Below are positions 46,644-57,641 of a stretch of DNA of 64,000 nt, in pieces (the stretch's first letter is position 1; each line of letters opens with the position of its first letter). Source of the DNA: Nicotiana tabacum (Eukaryota > Streptophyta > Magnoliopsida > Solanales > Solanaceae); NCBI RefSeq assembly GCF_000715075.1, contig NC_134101.1, positions 193,522,103 to 193,586,102 of the forward strand, read 5' to 3'. Below the pieces are notes generated by a model. The model saw nothing but the letters and a program-made list of their open reading frames with translations. It did no database searches and had not been told where the DNA came from. A program made the translations under genes and the position numbers.

Positions 46644-46769
46644 CCTCAATTGTTTGCCACCCACACTTTTACAATATCTTCAAGTTTTTAGAGCTAAGTT
46701 GACAACTTCCTGTATCTATCTTCTTTCCGTGCTTGTTTCTTCATCTTCTTTCTTCGAAACCAAGTTATA

Positions 46770-48230
46770 ATCATGGAAAAGCTTCAAAAACGGTACCTCA
46801 GAAAGAGGGTACCGCTTCCTCATCACGCCCATCCAAGGGCACACCAAAAATACCTCCAAGTATCGAGCAATATACCCCTGGCCATTACAATACGGTCTCC
46901 GATTTTACCATAGAAAACCCCCTTCTACACCGGGTCGATGCGAGACCGTGTCTCGGTACATCAATGTGGTAACCGACACGAAGGGGGTAAAGATAGACTA
47001 TAGATAGGGGGAGGCAGTGCAAGTAGAGATCTCCAAAGCTGAGGAAGGCATAGTAGAACACAAAGCTGGCTTTCTCAGCCTATACACATACCCCTTCACT
47101 CTAGGCCTCGTAGATCCTTCATCCCCGTTGATAGATCCGGTGAATCTTGACTTTTGTCGTGAATACTGATTGACACTCGATCTGATCTATCCTTATTTCT
47201 GGAGGATTGTTTATATGCTCAAATATTTCTCCAACCGAGTCGAGAGAATGACCTTCACCCTAAATCACTTTGTTAGATTGTACAGCCCCGTCTCTTCCAG
47301 GTCTAATCAAGTTTCATCCTCGAACTGCCAAGACATTCTTTGCGAGCATCGATGAGGACATTGACCGGGGATGGATGAGTTAGTTTGTCAGAGTATGAAC
47401 CTCGGACATTATTCCTGCTGATAGGAAGCCATTCCCGTAGGAATGGAACATGAAGCGTAAGTGTTCCGACCTTGAGCACATTTTATTGCCCCTTCTTCCC
47501 CTCCTGAAACAATTTTTTCTTGATTATGCAGCCACCTTTTGGTACCCTGGAATGGTTCAGGACCTCCCAGGATGGATCAAACAGTTAGACTCTACTTTTC
47601 TATATAGTGAGTGTGTTTGGCGAGATTTGGCCAAAACGCGATGGCAGGCCAAGAACCACAGTATGCTTTTCGTTATCGTCATTACCAAGTTCCTTATGAG
47701 TATTCTTTGTGGCGGTGAGTTTAATACGTCATGCTTGTGCAGGCCTCGGGGAAGTTGTTTTGATGAGACCACCTCCTCCTGGTGGAGTACAAGCCTCGAA
47801 ACCCAGCAAGGGCAAGAAGAGGAAGAAGGAGGCATTGACCGAGCCTCCAACTAAGATCGATGCCACGGTCTTGAATTCGAATGTTGTGGAAAGTCTTTGT
47901 GAGGATAATGATGATGATCTATCTTTGGTACAAAGGGTAAGACAGAGTGCTAAAGCTCCACAAGATGTTGGTCGGAAAGCCGACGAGTCGAGGGTAGCCA
48001 ATGTGGACCAAACTCGTGCTGAAGAGACCCTCGAGGAAAGTTTGGGCGCAATCCCCGAGCCTCAAGTTGGACATGGTACAGTCCGTGCTAGTGAACCCTC
48101 TAGAAATTTTGAAGGTCCTGACACCAAAATTCTTTGGGGTCGAGAAGAGACCCTATAGAAGGAAAAGAGTGCAACACATGCTTTAAAACCTAAGGTCTTC
48201 AAGCTGGAAGGTGCTTTGATTTTTCTTAAC
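46770..48230 (+). pseudogene. Antisense gene remnant of Tat-lineage element (plant 'transposon protein' type)
   Basis: Read against the element, successive plus frames give one broken protein. It starts with a Ser/Lys-rich N-terminus (GKASKTVPQKEGTASSSRPS, about 46775-46835). Then comes FLSLYTYPFTLGLVDP and LDFCREY (about 47070-47168), and YPYFWRIVYMLKYF and MTFTLNHFVRLYSPV (about 47185-47295). The last parts are SIDEDIDRGWMS (about 47347) and a charged tail with KPSKGKKRKKEAL (about 47790-47830) up to about 48230. At least three frameshifts and many stops break it. The layout resembles an abundant family of uncharacterised Nicotiana proteins annotated as plant transposon proteins; that link is from memory. 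Its role is unknown. Confidence 0.6.
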
Positions 48231-48398
48231 CGGACACCTGCACAAAGGTTAGTGTAAGATGTAAATTAAAAGGGAGACAGTTATACCTTAGTTATGATGG
48301 CACTCGAGCCTCGATGCGCTTCAACAGCTTCCTCCGGGGATGCAGTACGGTCCTTCACTTATTTACTCGGATGCGGGCGAGAATGTAGCTTGCACTTG

Positions 48399-48880
48399 CT
48401 ACTTCACTATTTGCTTATCCTTTGACTTATTCAATGTTGAAGGTGTTGATTTCGGTGCCACATCGTGCACCGCGAACATCCCTCTCGCTGCATGTTGCTC
48501 CTCGTATACAGTATTTATTCTGTCCTTTGTTGGAAACTTCATAATTTGATGAAGGGTTAATGGCACTGCTCTCATGCAGTGTATCCATGGCCTTCCAAGC
48601 AAGGCACTGTATCTCATGTCTCCTTCGATGACATGAAACTTGACATTTTGGGTTATGCCGGCCACGTTGACCAGGAGGGTGATTTCCCCTTTTATTGTCT
48701 CGCTCGCCATGTTGAATCCATTGAGGACTCGAGAGGCAGGCATGATCTAGCTGAGCAGTCTGAGCTGCTCCACTACCCTCGACCTGATAATGTTGGTCGA
48801 GCTACCTGGATCCACAAGTACACGTCTAATTTGAAATGTATTCACAAGAAAAGAAATTACCAATGCGTCGTTATGAGGTT
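48399..48880 (-). pseudogene. Aspartic protease of Retand-like element
   Basis: Minus frame 48743-48399 reads ASRVLNGFNMASETIKGEI, VIEGDMRYSALLGRPWIH and MKFPTKDRINTVYEEQHAA, collinear with 20020-20300. The active-site segment just upstream (about 48828-48800) is out of frame with it. The frame ends at 48399 without RT. It would mature the particle; it is broken by frameshift at about 48745-48800. Confidence 0.8.
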
Positions 48881-48999
48881 GAGACAGGGTCTCAATGTTC
48901 TCATCGCTGAATGTGAGAGTGTCCTCGGGTATGTAACCTTGAGTTCAGTTTTCCTGTGGGATGTCGACTCCCCCAACAATCATGTGGATGACATGTTGT

Positions 49000-50631
49000 G
49001 GTTCTTCTGTTTCATTTTTCATGTTCGCCTCTCTTTCCCGAATTGATTTTTGGCTCGGTCGTTGATGATATCTCAGAGGTGCCCTTTGTTAAGTAGTTGG
49101 GATACTTCTTCTCGGAGCTGTCTGCAATCTTCGGTCCTATGACCGTGTGTGCCATAAAATTCACACATCAGGTTAGGATTCCTTTGCGACATGTCTAATA
49201 GTATGGGTTTTGGCCACTTGGTGTCTTTGATTTTACCTATGGCTGATACGATGTCTGAAGCATCGACATTGAAGTTATACTCAGATAATCGGGGTGCCTC
49301 AGTCGGCCCTGTGTATCTCTCAAATCCGGCTCTACGCACGAGTCCCCGAGGATTCTGACCTCGATCTGCCCTTCGGTCATTTCGGGGTATGTTACGCCTT
49401 GGGGCGTTTCTTCGACCTTCAGTATATGGTTGGTACTTTTCCTTGTTCGGCTTTGGCTCCTTTTACAGAAGCCTGCTAGGATATACTGAGCCCGAGGGGG
49501 CTCCCAGTTGGTTGTCCTCAACCCTAATCTTTAATTGATACCAGTTGTGGACATCCGCCCAAGTTGCGGCGGGATATTCAACCAAGTTCTGCTTTAGCTG
49601 CTTCGAAGCTACCGAGCTTCATTCATTCAAACCTTGGGTGAAGGCCTGCACTGCCCAGTTATTGGAGACTGGTGGTAACTCCATTCGCTCCATTTGAAAG
49701 CGAGATACAAACTCTCGCAACATCTCATTTTCTCTCTATTTGATTTTGAAGACATCAGACTTCCTCGTATCAACCTTGATGGCACCGGCATGTGCCTTTA
49801 TAAAAAAATATGCCAGCATGGTGAATGAGTCTATCAAATTCAGGGATAGGTTGTGATACCATATCATGGCCCCTTTTGAAAGTGTTTCCTTGAATTTCTT
49901 CAACAGGACGGATTCAATTTCGTCGTCCTTCAGGTCATTTCCCTTTACGTCATAAGTGTAAGCAGTGACGTGCTCATTGGGATCCGAGGTTCCGTTGTAC
50001 TTTGGGAGATCGGGCATTCTGAATTTCTTCGGGATGGGCTTCGGATCCGCACTTAATGGGAATGGCTTTTGTACGAATTTCTTGGAATCAACACCCTTTA
50101 GGATCGAGGGTGCGCCCGGGATTTGATCAACACTTGAATTGTAGGTCTCCACCTTTTTATCATTAGCTTCTATCTTCTTTTCGCCTGATTCATTCCACTT
50201 TGTGAGGTCCTCGAGCATCTTCACAATAGCGGGGTTGGCTGCTGACCTATTGTTGCTCGATCTTTCCGGTACCTGTTCGGCTCGAGGAGCCATTTCCGGT
50301 GCTGTTGTGCTTAGAGTTTTTTGGTGGCTTTGCAGTTGAACAATCGCCAGCTGTTGTGCCTGCAACATCTAAAAATGACATGAAGGCTAACCTTTTTTTC
50401 CTCCCGAGCTGGGATTTTTTGAGCTTCTTGTTGGTATTCTTGGCGTATACTCCCGTTAGTGTGGGAGATTATATCGAAGTGTTGGGCATTGCATGAAACC
50501 ACATCCATGGGGATTGGCTCTGGTGCATCCTCAGGGTTTCGCAGTGGTACATCGACGCCTAGAACAGCTACACCATTCTCTCCATGGTCCTCAGGACCGT
50601 TGTTTTCATGTGCATTTACTGAGTTAGACAT
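49000..50631 (-). pseudogene. gag of Retand-like element
   Basis: An ATG at 50631 starts MSNSVNAHENNGPEDHGEN. After a frame break near 50370 comes the long frame 50368-49736: QLQSHQKTLSTTAPEMAP, RMPDLPKYNGTSDPNEHV, GAMIWYHNLSLN. This is the capsid domain, collinear with 18388-19020. It shifts again around 49700-49560. The C-terminal part 49339-49073 carries CEFYGTHGHRTEDCRQL, where the second knuckle position is Tyr instead of the His seen at 19549-19590, so the metal site is weakened. It is non-functional. Confidence 0.87.
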
Positions 50632-50727
50632 TTTGACCTGAAATCGAAGATTCTTGAGCAAGAAAAAGTGTAAAGAATAACTTGTGTTTTCAATAAACCA
50701 GCACAAAAACAATCACTATTATTTTTA

Positions 50728-50745
50728 GCCCCACGGTGGGTGCCA
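50728..50745 (-). other. Primer binding site of Retand-like element
   Basis: On the minus strand it reads TGGCACCCACCGTGGGGC, three bases inside the LTR; one G-to-A change at the CpG that is intact in 8427-8444. Confidence 0.75.
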
Positions 50746-50748
50746 AAC

Positions 50749-51480
50749 TGTTTACCTTAAAAATGGTAATTACAATTAGAATTGATTTTGTGGTTTTAAA
50801 AATATGTGATTTATTTTTATGCTAGTTGTTAGGCAATAGATGCTAAGTGTGAGTTAAGAAAATGAGATAAGAGCTTGAAGGTAGTATGCTATGCAAACCG
50901 AACGGCCGAGAATCAGGGCCTTGAGCTGGCCTACACTGGGCCTCGAGGTCAATCTAATGAGCTTGACTGGGATGATCAATGAAGGAATAACAGTTTCAAG
51001 GGCCTCAATAATGGCTCTTTATGACCAGATGATGAGTAATAAATGAAGAACAATCAATAAAACACAATAAATGTAAGCAATAAATCAAAGGAAAGGCAAT
51101 GGGGAATGTTTATGTTAGAGAGCAAAGAATATTCTTGTTCTTGTATTGAATATCATCCGTTTAAGAAATAACAAGGGTCCCCTTTATATAGAGGGGGATT
51201 CCCAACATAGTACATATGCATTTATTACAAAAATATGAAGCTGGTACAGTTATTTAATGTCACGGTATGGACTTGTACTATTCTTGTAGACCTGGTCAGC
51301 TTTAGCCTCGTGCCTTTTGGGACCGCTTGTCGAAGATAGTCACTGATTTGCACTGCCCCGAGGTCGAGCATTGGGAGCCCTCGGGGTCAAACCTCGAGCT
51401 GCGTTTCGAGGCTTCTAAGGATGGGTTGTAAACTGTCATACTGATCATAAAATCGGACTCTCCGATTTTAACCGTGTGCA
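50749..51480 (-). repeat. 5' LTR of Retand-like element (732 bp)
   Basis: It starts TGTTTACCTTAAAAATGG and ends CCGTGTGCA, with a TATA box on the minus strand at 51190-51182. It is the full-length relative of the partial LTR at 8448-8618. Confidence 0.92.
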
Positions 51481-51485
51481 ATAGG

Positions 51486-51983
51486 TAATAATAATGTTGT
51501 AGAGAGAAAATGTAAAGAATAATAATAAATACTAAAATAGCAATGCATTAAATAAATCTTGAAAATGTCAAAGAAGTACGGCTCGATGACTCGAGCAATT
51601 ATTTCAAAACAAAAAATGTTCAAAACAAAATATTGAAAATGTCTTAGATGCTCATAAAATTGCTTTAAAAATAATTGATGCTAATTGCTAGGCTACCCAG
51701 GAACTCGACGGGATCGAGATGGTACAGCAATCCAGTTCTAGAGAAAAGCTCCCTTTTCGATGATCTGAATGGTAAGATCTTCCTCCTCCTCCTCCTTCTC
51801 AATTATCGAACTGCAATTCATGTCTTCATTATCCAGAAACAGCTTCTTTATGCCAGCTAAGGCTTCATCTTCTTCAGACCCCCACATCATGTCAGCTTGA
51901 TGGAATGTCTGGTGAAAATGTGGTACTAGTTGTTCCAGCGGATAATAAGGACCACACCATGGCAGCGGCCAATCCTGGTACTC
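51486..51983 (-). other. Ogre protease-RT spacer (probable intron region)
   Basis: The minus strand has a short acidic coding tail (MMWGSEEDEALAGIKKLF, IIEKEEEEEDLTIQI at about 51900-51760), then AT-rich sequence with stops up to the insertion. In Ogre elements an intron is reported between protease and RT. The Retand-like element sits in this spacer, next to the resumed coding at 45681. I cannot fix splice sites by eye. Confidence 0.5.
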
Positions 51984-52600
51984 TTACCAAGTGTATTCGT
52001 ACCCGAGCCCAAAAGTTGTACTATGACGCTTCGACTGTACAGGTTTGGTGATCCCTTGGAGATTCTTATCGAGACCCTTGCCAGGTTCATACCTTGTCCA
52101 TAGCAGTTTGCTTTCTATTTTGTTGCTCCACCATTTGTCCTTTTCAATGGCATTGACGCGCTCAATGCGATGGTATGTTTCTCTATCCAGCTTCCCCCTG
52201 TTCTCGATGACTAGAACAGTCTGATTGGTATAGATGGGATTACTCTCATCTCCTTCGATGATCACCTCCTGATGGTTCCATTCAAACTTCACAACCTGAT
52301 GTAGAGTTGAAGCTATGGCCCTAGCGGCATATATCCAAGGTCGTCCCAACAATAGATTGTATATAGCAGATATATCTAATACTTGAAACTCAACATCAAA
52401 CCAGGTTGGGGCCATCTGTAGGTTGAGGTTGATTTCCTCAATTGTGGCTCTTTGAGACCCATCAAACGCCTTCACATTCATGCTTCCTTCTCATATCTCA
52501 TGCAGGCCTTTATCCAGCCTCTTCAGAGTAGTCAGTGGACATATGCTAAGACTCGAACCCCTATCTATTAGGAACCTGACGATGAATTTGTCCTCAAATT
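51984..52600 (-). pseudogene. Ogre aspartic protease remnant
   Basis: The active site is at 52565-52551 and reads DRGSS, within RFLIDRGSSLSICPL, so the catalytic Asp is present with an Arg where Thr, Ser or Gln is common. A stop (TGA near 52497) follows. The frame 52481-51984 continues with FDGSQRATIEEINLNLQMAP, DISAIYNLLLGRPWIYAA and LHQVVKFEWNHQEVII, the protease C-terminal half with its LLGRPW block. It joins the gag-linker frame upstream only after a frameshift at about 52640. Confidence 0.83.
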
Positions 52601-52603
52601 GCA

Positions 52604-55094
52604 CTATGATATGTAGTGCCATGTTGTGACTTGTCCTTCCAGTGGCAGCTCATCTTCATGAAAAATAATTTTGTGGCTTTCCAATACCTGCCCGACCTTG
52701 TTGGCCATTTCCCCACTAGTGATGTTGGTGGGTATATAGGCTTCACTCAACACCTTTATCAGGGCATTCCTATGTGTCTCGGAGTTTTGCAGCAATGATG
52801 AAATGGATATCTGAGCAGGAGTTTTGTTCAAATGGGCAACCACAGAGTATTCTCTCGCTCGCACTTTTCTCCAAAGGTCATCAAGGCCGGTCACAATGAC
52901 AGGCGGCTTGGATGCAGCTTCTTTGCTTATTCCTCCCAAGTTTTCAAGTGTATAAACCCTGTCAGTTCTAGTGATGCCTTGTGCTTCACCTGTTTCTTCC
53001 ATTTTTGCTTTTCCTTTCCTTTTTGTATCTACAACGTAATCCCATGGTATAGCATCAGACTTATAAGATGGCGTGGGTGCTACCATCATGGTGAAGGGTG
53101 TGGTTACCTCAATTTCAAATGGTGCTGGTGTAGTTACTTTGACTTCCAATGGTGCCTGGGTTTGTACCACAATGGGCGTGAGGGTGACTGAAGATGTTTT
53201 AGGATAATCCTCCTCCCGAATGAGTCTAATTGACCCTTCTAGATCGCATTCTGCATCGGTCTCTATCACATTTACCCCCTTACCTCTATGATCCGGGAGA
53301 TGAATGTTACAAACATTGGGTGTAGCCTATTTTGCCTGTATGACTTCAGTGTCGATTAATCTCTGGATCTTGTCCTTGAGAGTGTAACACCCATCAATGA
53401 TATGGCCCTTCATGCATGACTGATAGGCACATATCTTGTTTAGGTTAATCCACAGAGAAGAGTTTTCCATAGCAATAGTGGGAATGGGAGTGACATAACC
53501 AACATCCTTCAGTCTCTCGTACAGTTGGTCTATGGGTTCAGCAATTGGAGTGTATTGTCTGGGTGATCTGCGATCGAAATTTGGTCTTGGTTTTTGGTAA
53601 TTTTGGTGGGATGGTGGTGGTAAGTGGTAATATGCGGGTTGGGTGTTATAAGGGTGGTAGGTGGTAGCAGGTTGTTGGTATTTGGGGGTGAATGATGGTA
53701 TGTGGGTGGAGGTGTTTGGTACATGAGAGGAGATTTGGGACATTGGGCTACCATAACAGCACCCACTTCTTTCTTCTTAGAGATACCTTCTAACTGCAAA
53801 GCTTTATTCGTGGCTTGGAGCGCTTCGAATATTGTCATTATTCCACTCTTGATCCATTCTTCTATTCTTTCTCCCAGCTTGATGAAGTCGGAGAATTTAT
53901 AGTTTTCAATAACCATCTGCCTTTCATAGTATTGCGGCTCTTGAGCTCTGACGAAGAACTTATTCATTTTTGCGCTGGCCTTACCTTTGCAACTTTAGAT
54001 CTCCACCGAGTAGCATATTCACTGAAAGTTTCAGTTGGTTTCTTCTTGAGATTTTGAATGTAGAAAACATCCAGTGCATTTTTTGTGTTGAACCAGAATA
54101 TGTCCATAAAATTTGACGACATGCTCACCTAATTAACCCACTTATTCGGGTTTTGACCGATGTACCAAGACAAAGCATCTCTTGTGAGGCTTCTCATGAA
54201 CAACTTCATATATATTCGTTCATCTTTGCCAACTCCTACAAGTTTGTCACAATATGTTCTTAGATGCACTTTAAGATCACCAGTTCCGTCGAACATTTCG
54301 AATTTGGGAGGTTTGTAACGCTCCGGCAGTTCCACATCTGGTTGAATGCACAAGTCCTCATAATTCAAACCTTCAATGCCCTTACCACCTTCGACAATCT
54401 AAACTCTTCCAGTGAGCTTCTTGAGTTCTTCCGCCATGTTCTTGATGAGTAGGTCCTTCTTGGTGGATTTCGGTAAGTATAGGGTTTGTTGTGGGGTGTG
54501 GGGTAACGTTTCCACATATATAGGATTTCTTTGGTGGACTCTGGGAATCTGGGCATAATGGTGGTCATTGGTTGAGTTTTGGGGATCAAGAGTAGGTTGC
54601 GGTGCATTTTGAGAAGTGTGGTAAGTGGTGTTTTGTAGATATTGAGTTGGATGGTGATGGTATTGTTAAGGAGTAGGTACCGGTGGAGGGTTATGGTTCT
54701 GAGGAGGTGTGGTGTATTGATGTTGTGCATGAGGGTTTGGCGGTGGATTTTGGTTCTGTGTGTTTTGGGGAGGTGCCGGGTTTTGGGCGTTTGGGTTTTG
54801 TTGGTTGATATCAGGGACATTTAAGGTGAGGGAAAGGTTTGCCAAGTTCCGAACCTGCTCAAGTTCTCCTTGTAGCTCCCGTATTTTCTATTCCAGGCAT
54901 AGGACCAATTCGTTCTGTGCTGGAGTACTTCGACCATCTGAAGTTTCAACATTTTCTGCATTGTCTTTTCTAATAGCGCTTAAATCGTCCATTTTTCCTT
55001 TCCCTTTGCTTCTGCCTTTAGGATAACTTGGTGGAGGAGGAGGTGGAGGACCTCTGGATCTAGTGTGATATGCGGATGATGAGAGTATGCACAA
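52604..55094 (-). pseudogene. Ogre gag with gag-protease linker
   Basis: The minus frame begins near AYHTRSRGPPPPPPPSYPKG (about 55070) and passes a Pro/Asn/Gln-rich region (54830-54600). It then reads PERYKPPKFEMFDGTGDLKV and DALSWYIGQNPNKW (capsid; 54368-54129). After a frameshift (about 53970) it continues FVRAQEPQYYERQ and IMTIFEALQATNKALQLEG. After another (about 53740) it gives IDQLYERLKDVGYVTPIPT and a knuckle-like CAYQSCMKGHIIDGC whose inner His is Gln. The linker 53269-52604 ends in PAQISISSLLQNSETHRNAL. The start codon is uncertain because no ATG leads the frame; stops at 54888, 54670, 54399 and 53327. Confidence 0.85.
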
Positions 55095-55440
55095 ACTAAC
55101 CTTGGTGAATGGGAATAATCAAAAGAAAGAAAAATAAACAAAAGGTAACCAAGTCAGTAAGGGATATTAAAAGAATGCTTGCAATATTGAACATGCTTTG
55201 CAGAATCATGCAATAAATTTGCATCCTAATTTGGGAGACTTCGTTGCGCCCAAGGTAGGCCTAAGCAACACATAGACTTGGATAAAATTGATGCCAATAA
55301 TTGTGGCATTTCATTAATGCAAAAATGAATTAAATCCTTACTAAAACGACAATAATAAGAAAGTTACTAATGGAATTTGCCTTATTACAATTGAAATATA
55401 AAACTAAGCTAGAAAGCAATAAAAAACATCATTTCCTAAT
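55095..55440 (-). other. Spacer between Ogre ORF1 and gag
   Basis: About 345 bp of AT-rich sequence with no significant open frame on the coding strand. I see no splice or promoter signal that I would defend. Confidence 0.5.
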
Positions 55441-56772
55441 CTACTTGGTCCTAGAAGGACCTTCCCCATGCTTGGCTCTCTTGACTCCATCAATCAGGTT
55501 CCCCAGGTTGTGCATATCCAACAATAGGTAAGCCTTAATTGCTAGATGCCCTCCTTCATTGCCATCCGTGTTTTGACAATATGAAAGCCTCTTCCTCATC
55601 TTTCTCTCAAGCTCCATCAACCCTTGCTCCAAATATTCCAATCTCTCTATTGATTTAGTGGCAATTTCCCTCCATTCATTGATTGCTTCCATATCCACTT
55701 TGTGTTGTTCCAGATGCCTAGCTTCAGACTCGAAGACCCTCTTGCATAACCTCTTGTACTTGATATGTGCTTCAGCAACGTCATCTATGATCCTGTTTTT
55801 TAGACTAATTATCTGTTTGACGTCTCCTGCTATATCGTCCACTAACCATGATGGGATACCTGTCTGGCTCAATAGTGTCCTTTTCCATAATAACCTTCTG
55901 ATTCCAGGTTGTGCAAACATGCCTGGGATAAATGTCATTTTCTTTGGGTGATGGTATGCTATGTAGTCGTTCAATGGTCGTCGCAGAAGCTCTTGGCAAT
56001 ATTCTCCCCTCTGAAAATGTTCCAACAACCAAACTTACAATAATAGATTACAGCCTTCGAAGTGCTCGAATCCCTGCTTTCACCGATCTAGAGCACGATA
56101 CATTTTAGCCAAGATCATGGGGACAATAGTATAGGTTTGTCCCTCGATGCCTTCCATCAGGGTCCTGGTGACCATAGCTAGACGAGTGTGGATCCTTCCC
56201 CCTTTCATCGGAAATATCAACAACCCCAAGAAGTAGACAATGAACACATAAAATCGACGGTGAGTCCAACCCGATGAAGTAATGGTAAGTTCATCATGAT
56301 GAAGGTGATATGATTTGTTATGCCCATAACGCTTATAAAGGAATTCAAATGGGATGTATGACTTCTTCAAACAAAGCAACTCATCATTTTTCTTGAAACC
56401 TAACATTTTAGAAAACGGCAATGGGGTGCAATTCTCTGGCACTAATAACCCTGGACTATCCCATGGCATCTTAGCGAAGCCTCCTATTTCTTCTAGGAGA
56501 GGAGTCATTTCTATGTCATCAAAGTTGAAGACGACCCTTTTCTCATCCCAAAACATAGTGGCAGCCTCAATCAATGCTCTATTCGGTCGGATGTCTAGCA
56601 AGGACTGTAAATTACCAAGGACCCTTCTCACATAATTCTTGTCTTTAGGCGCGAGATTTTTCCAACAATCAAGCCGTAGAGGTGGGATATTTTGGATCAT
56701 GCCGAACCTATTGACTTCGTGCTTCATTTTTTGCAAACAAAAAAGGTTAGCCCTTTCCCCCTCCAGATTCGA
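55441..56772 (-). pseudogene. Ogre ORF1 (extra ORF upstream of gag)
   Basis: A single minus frame of about 440 codons is open from just below a TAG at 56775-56773 to 55441, except for two stops (56082-56080 and about 56038). The first ATG is at 56727, though coding-like sequence extends above it. Blocks: NIPPLRLDCWKNLAPKDKNY, EAATMFWDEKRVVFNFDDIE, MTPLLEEIGGFAKMPWDSPG, YGHNKSYHLHHDELTITSSG, then FLGLLIFPMKGGRIHTRLAM. The C-terminal third is charged and probably coiled (KRVFESEARHLEQHKVDME, IERLEYLEQGLMELERKMRK). The N-terminal part resembles the plant mobile domain family. ORF1 is the defining extra gene of Ogre elements; its role is unknown. Confidence 0.8.
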
Positions 56773-57620
56773 CTATTTACACAATAATGATCAACATATT
56801 AGCATATTTCCTCCAAGTAATGCATATAACATGATGGTGTCCATTGGGATTGTGGAAATCCCGTCGGACATTGGACAAGGCTTATCTTAGCGGGTTATCA
56901 TGTTAATAATGTTCTAACCCGTACTAGGTTAAACATGATGCATGTACATTTGATATTGGAGTAATGTTTCTAGAACAGTCTAGACTGGTACTCTCAAGTG
57001 GACAACTTAAGAGGGAAAAGCATAGGACCGCCGACTACACCGCTAATCGACTAGTCTACCGTAAATAAGCCTTTCCGATTTAAAAAGGTAATTTGGAAGA
57101 GCGGGGACACTCATCAAGTGTCGCTATGTTGATAATTGGAACGAGTGAAGTATGATATGGAGCATGCTTTATGCAGAGATAATAACACATTGCCAAGTAT
57201 TTGCATGATAAATATGTAAAAAAGCGGTAAATACAGTATTATGGTAAAACATGAAATATATAAAACAAAGACAAATGAAGAAATTAGTTCGGGGAATATA
57301 TGTGAGAATGTAATAAAGCAAACAAGGGAGTAGGAATGGGAGACGCATGATATAGCAGTCTTTAAACAAATGAAGAGCAGTTATAGCAAATAAGGGTGAA
57401 TAGCGAAGGAATGTGCATGTAATAGCAAATTTAAACAAATAAAGGTGGAGAAGGGAAGGGGTGTGCATGTTATAACTGTTTTAAACGAATAACGGTGAAT
57501 AGGGAAGGGGTGTGCATATAATAGAAAATTTAAACAAAAACAAATGAAAAGGAATGTGCGTTTTATAACAAAAATAATCCACATAAGCCAAGTTCAATAT
57601 AGTAAGAGCCTAAGTGTAAA
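56773..57620 (-). other. Ogre 5' leader
   Basis: It lies between the PBS and ORF1. A repeated AAACAAATAANGGTGAATAG-like motif occurs at about 57367-57530 in three to four variants (AATAAGGGTGAATAGCGAAG, AATAAAGGTGGAGAAGGGAA, AATAACGGTGAATAGGGAAG). No gene is seen. Confidence 0.6.
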
Positions 57621-57638
57621 TCCCCAGCAGAGTCGCCA
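57621..57638 (-). other. Ogre primer binding site (tRNA-Arg type)
   Basis: On the minus strand it reads TGGCGACTCTGCTGGGGA, three bases inside the LTR. This sequence is the reported PBS of Ogre elements, complementary to a tRNA-Arg 3' end. Confidence 0.88.
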
Positions 57639-57641
57639 TGC

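Larger units (their letters stand above)
45687..51480 (-). mobile_element. Retand-like gag-pro element without pol, complete, inserted in Ogre
   Basis: It has LTRs at 45687-46424 (738 bp) and 50749-51480 (732 bp), a PBS at 50728-50745 and perfect ATAGG duplications at 45682-45686 and 51481-51485. On the minus strand it codes for gag and protease only. The 2 kb between protease and the 3' LTR lacks RT and integrase but holds a degenerate plus-strand (antisense) gene. The LTRs differ at about 7-8% over the first 235 bp by eye. It is a second independent gag-pro-only member of the family at 17173-26599, with different LTR sequence and length. Confidence 0.9.

Noticed and set aside
47557..47850. 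97-codon minus-strand frame (also 47729-48001)
   Set aside because: It overlaps the better supported antisense gene remnant on the plus strand and has no motif.
52832..53191. 119-codon plus-strand frame in the Ogre gag-protease linker
   Set aside because: It is the complement of a clear minus-strand coding segment with Ogre character.
55658..55951. 97-codon plus-strand frame
   Set aside because: It is a shadow of Ogre ORF1 on the other strand.
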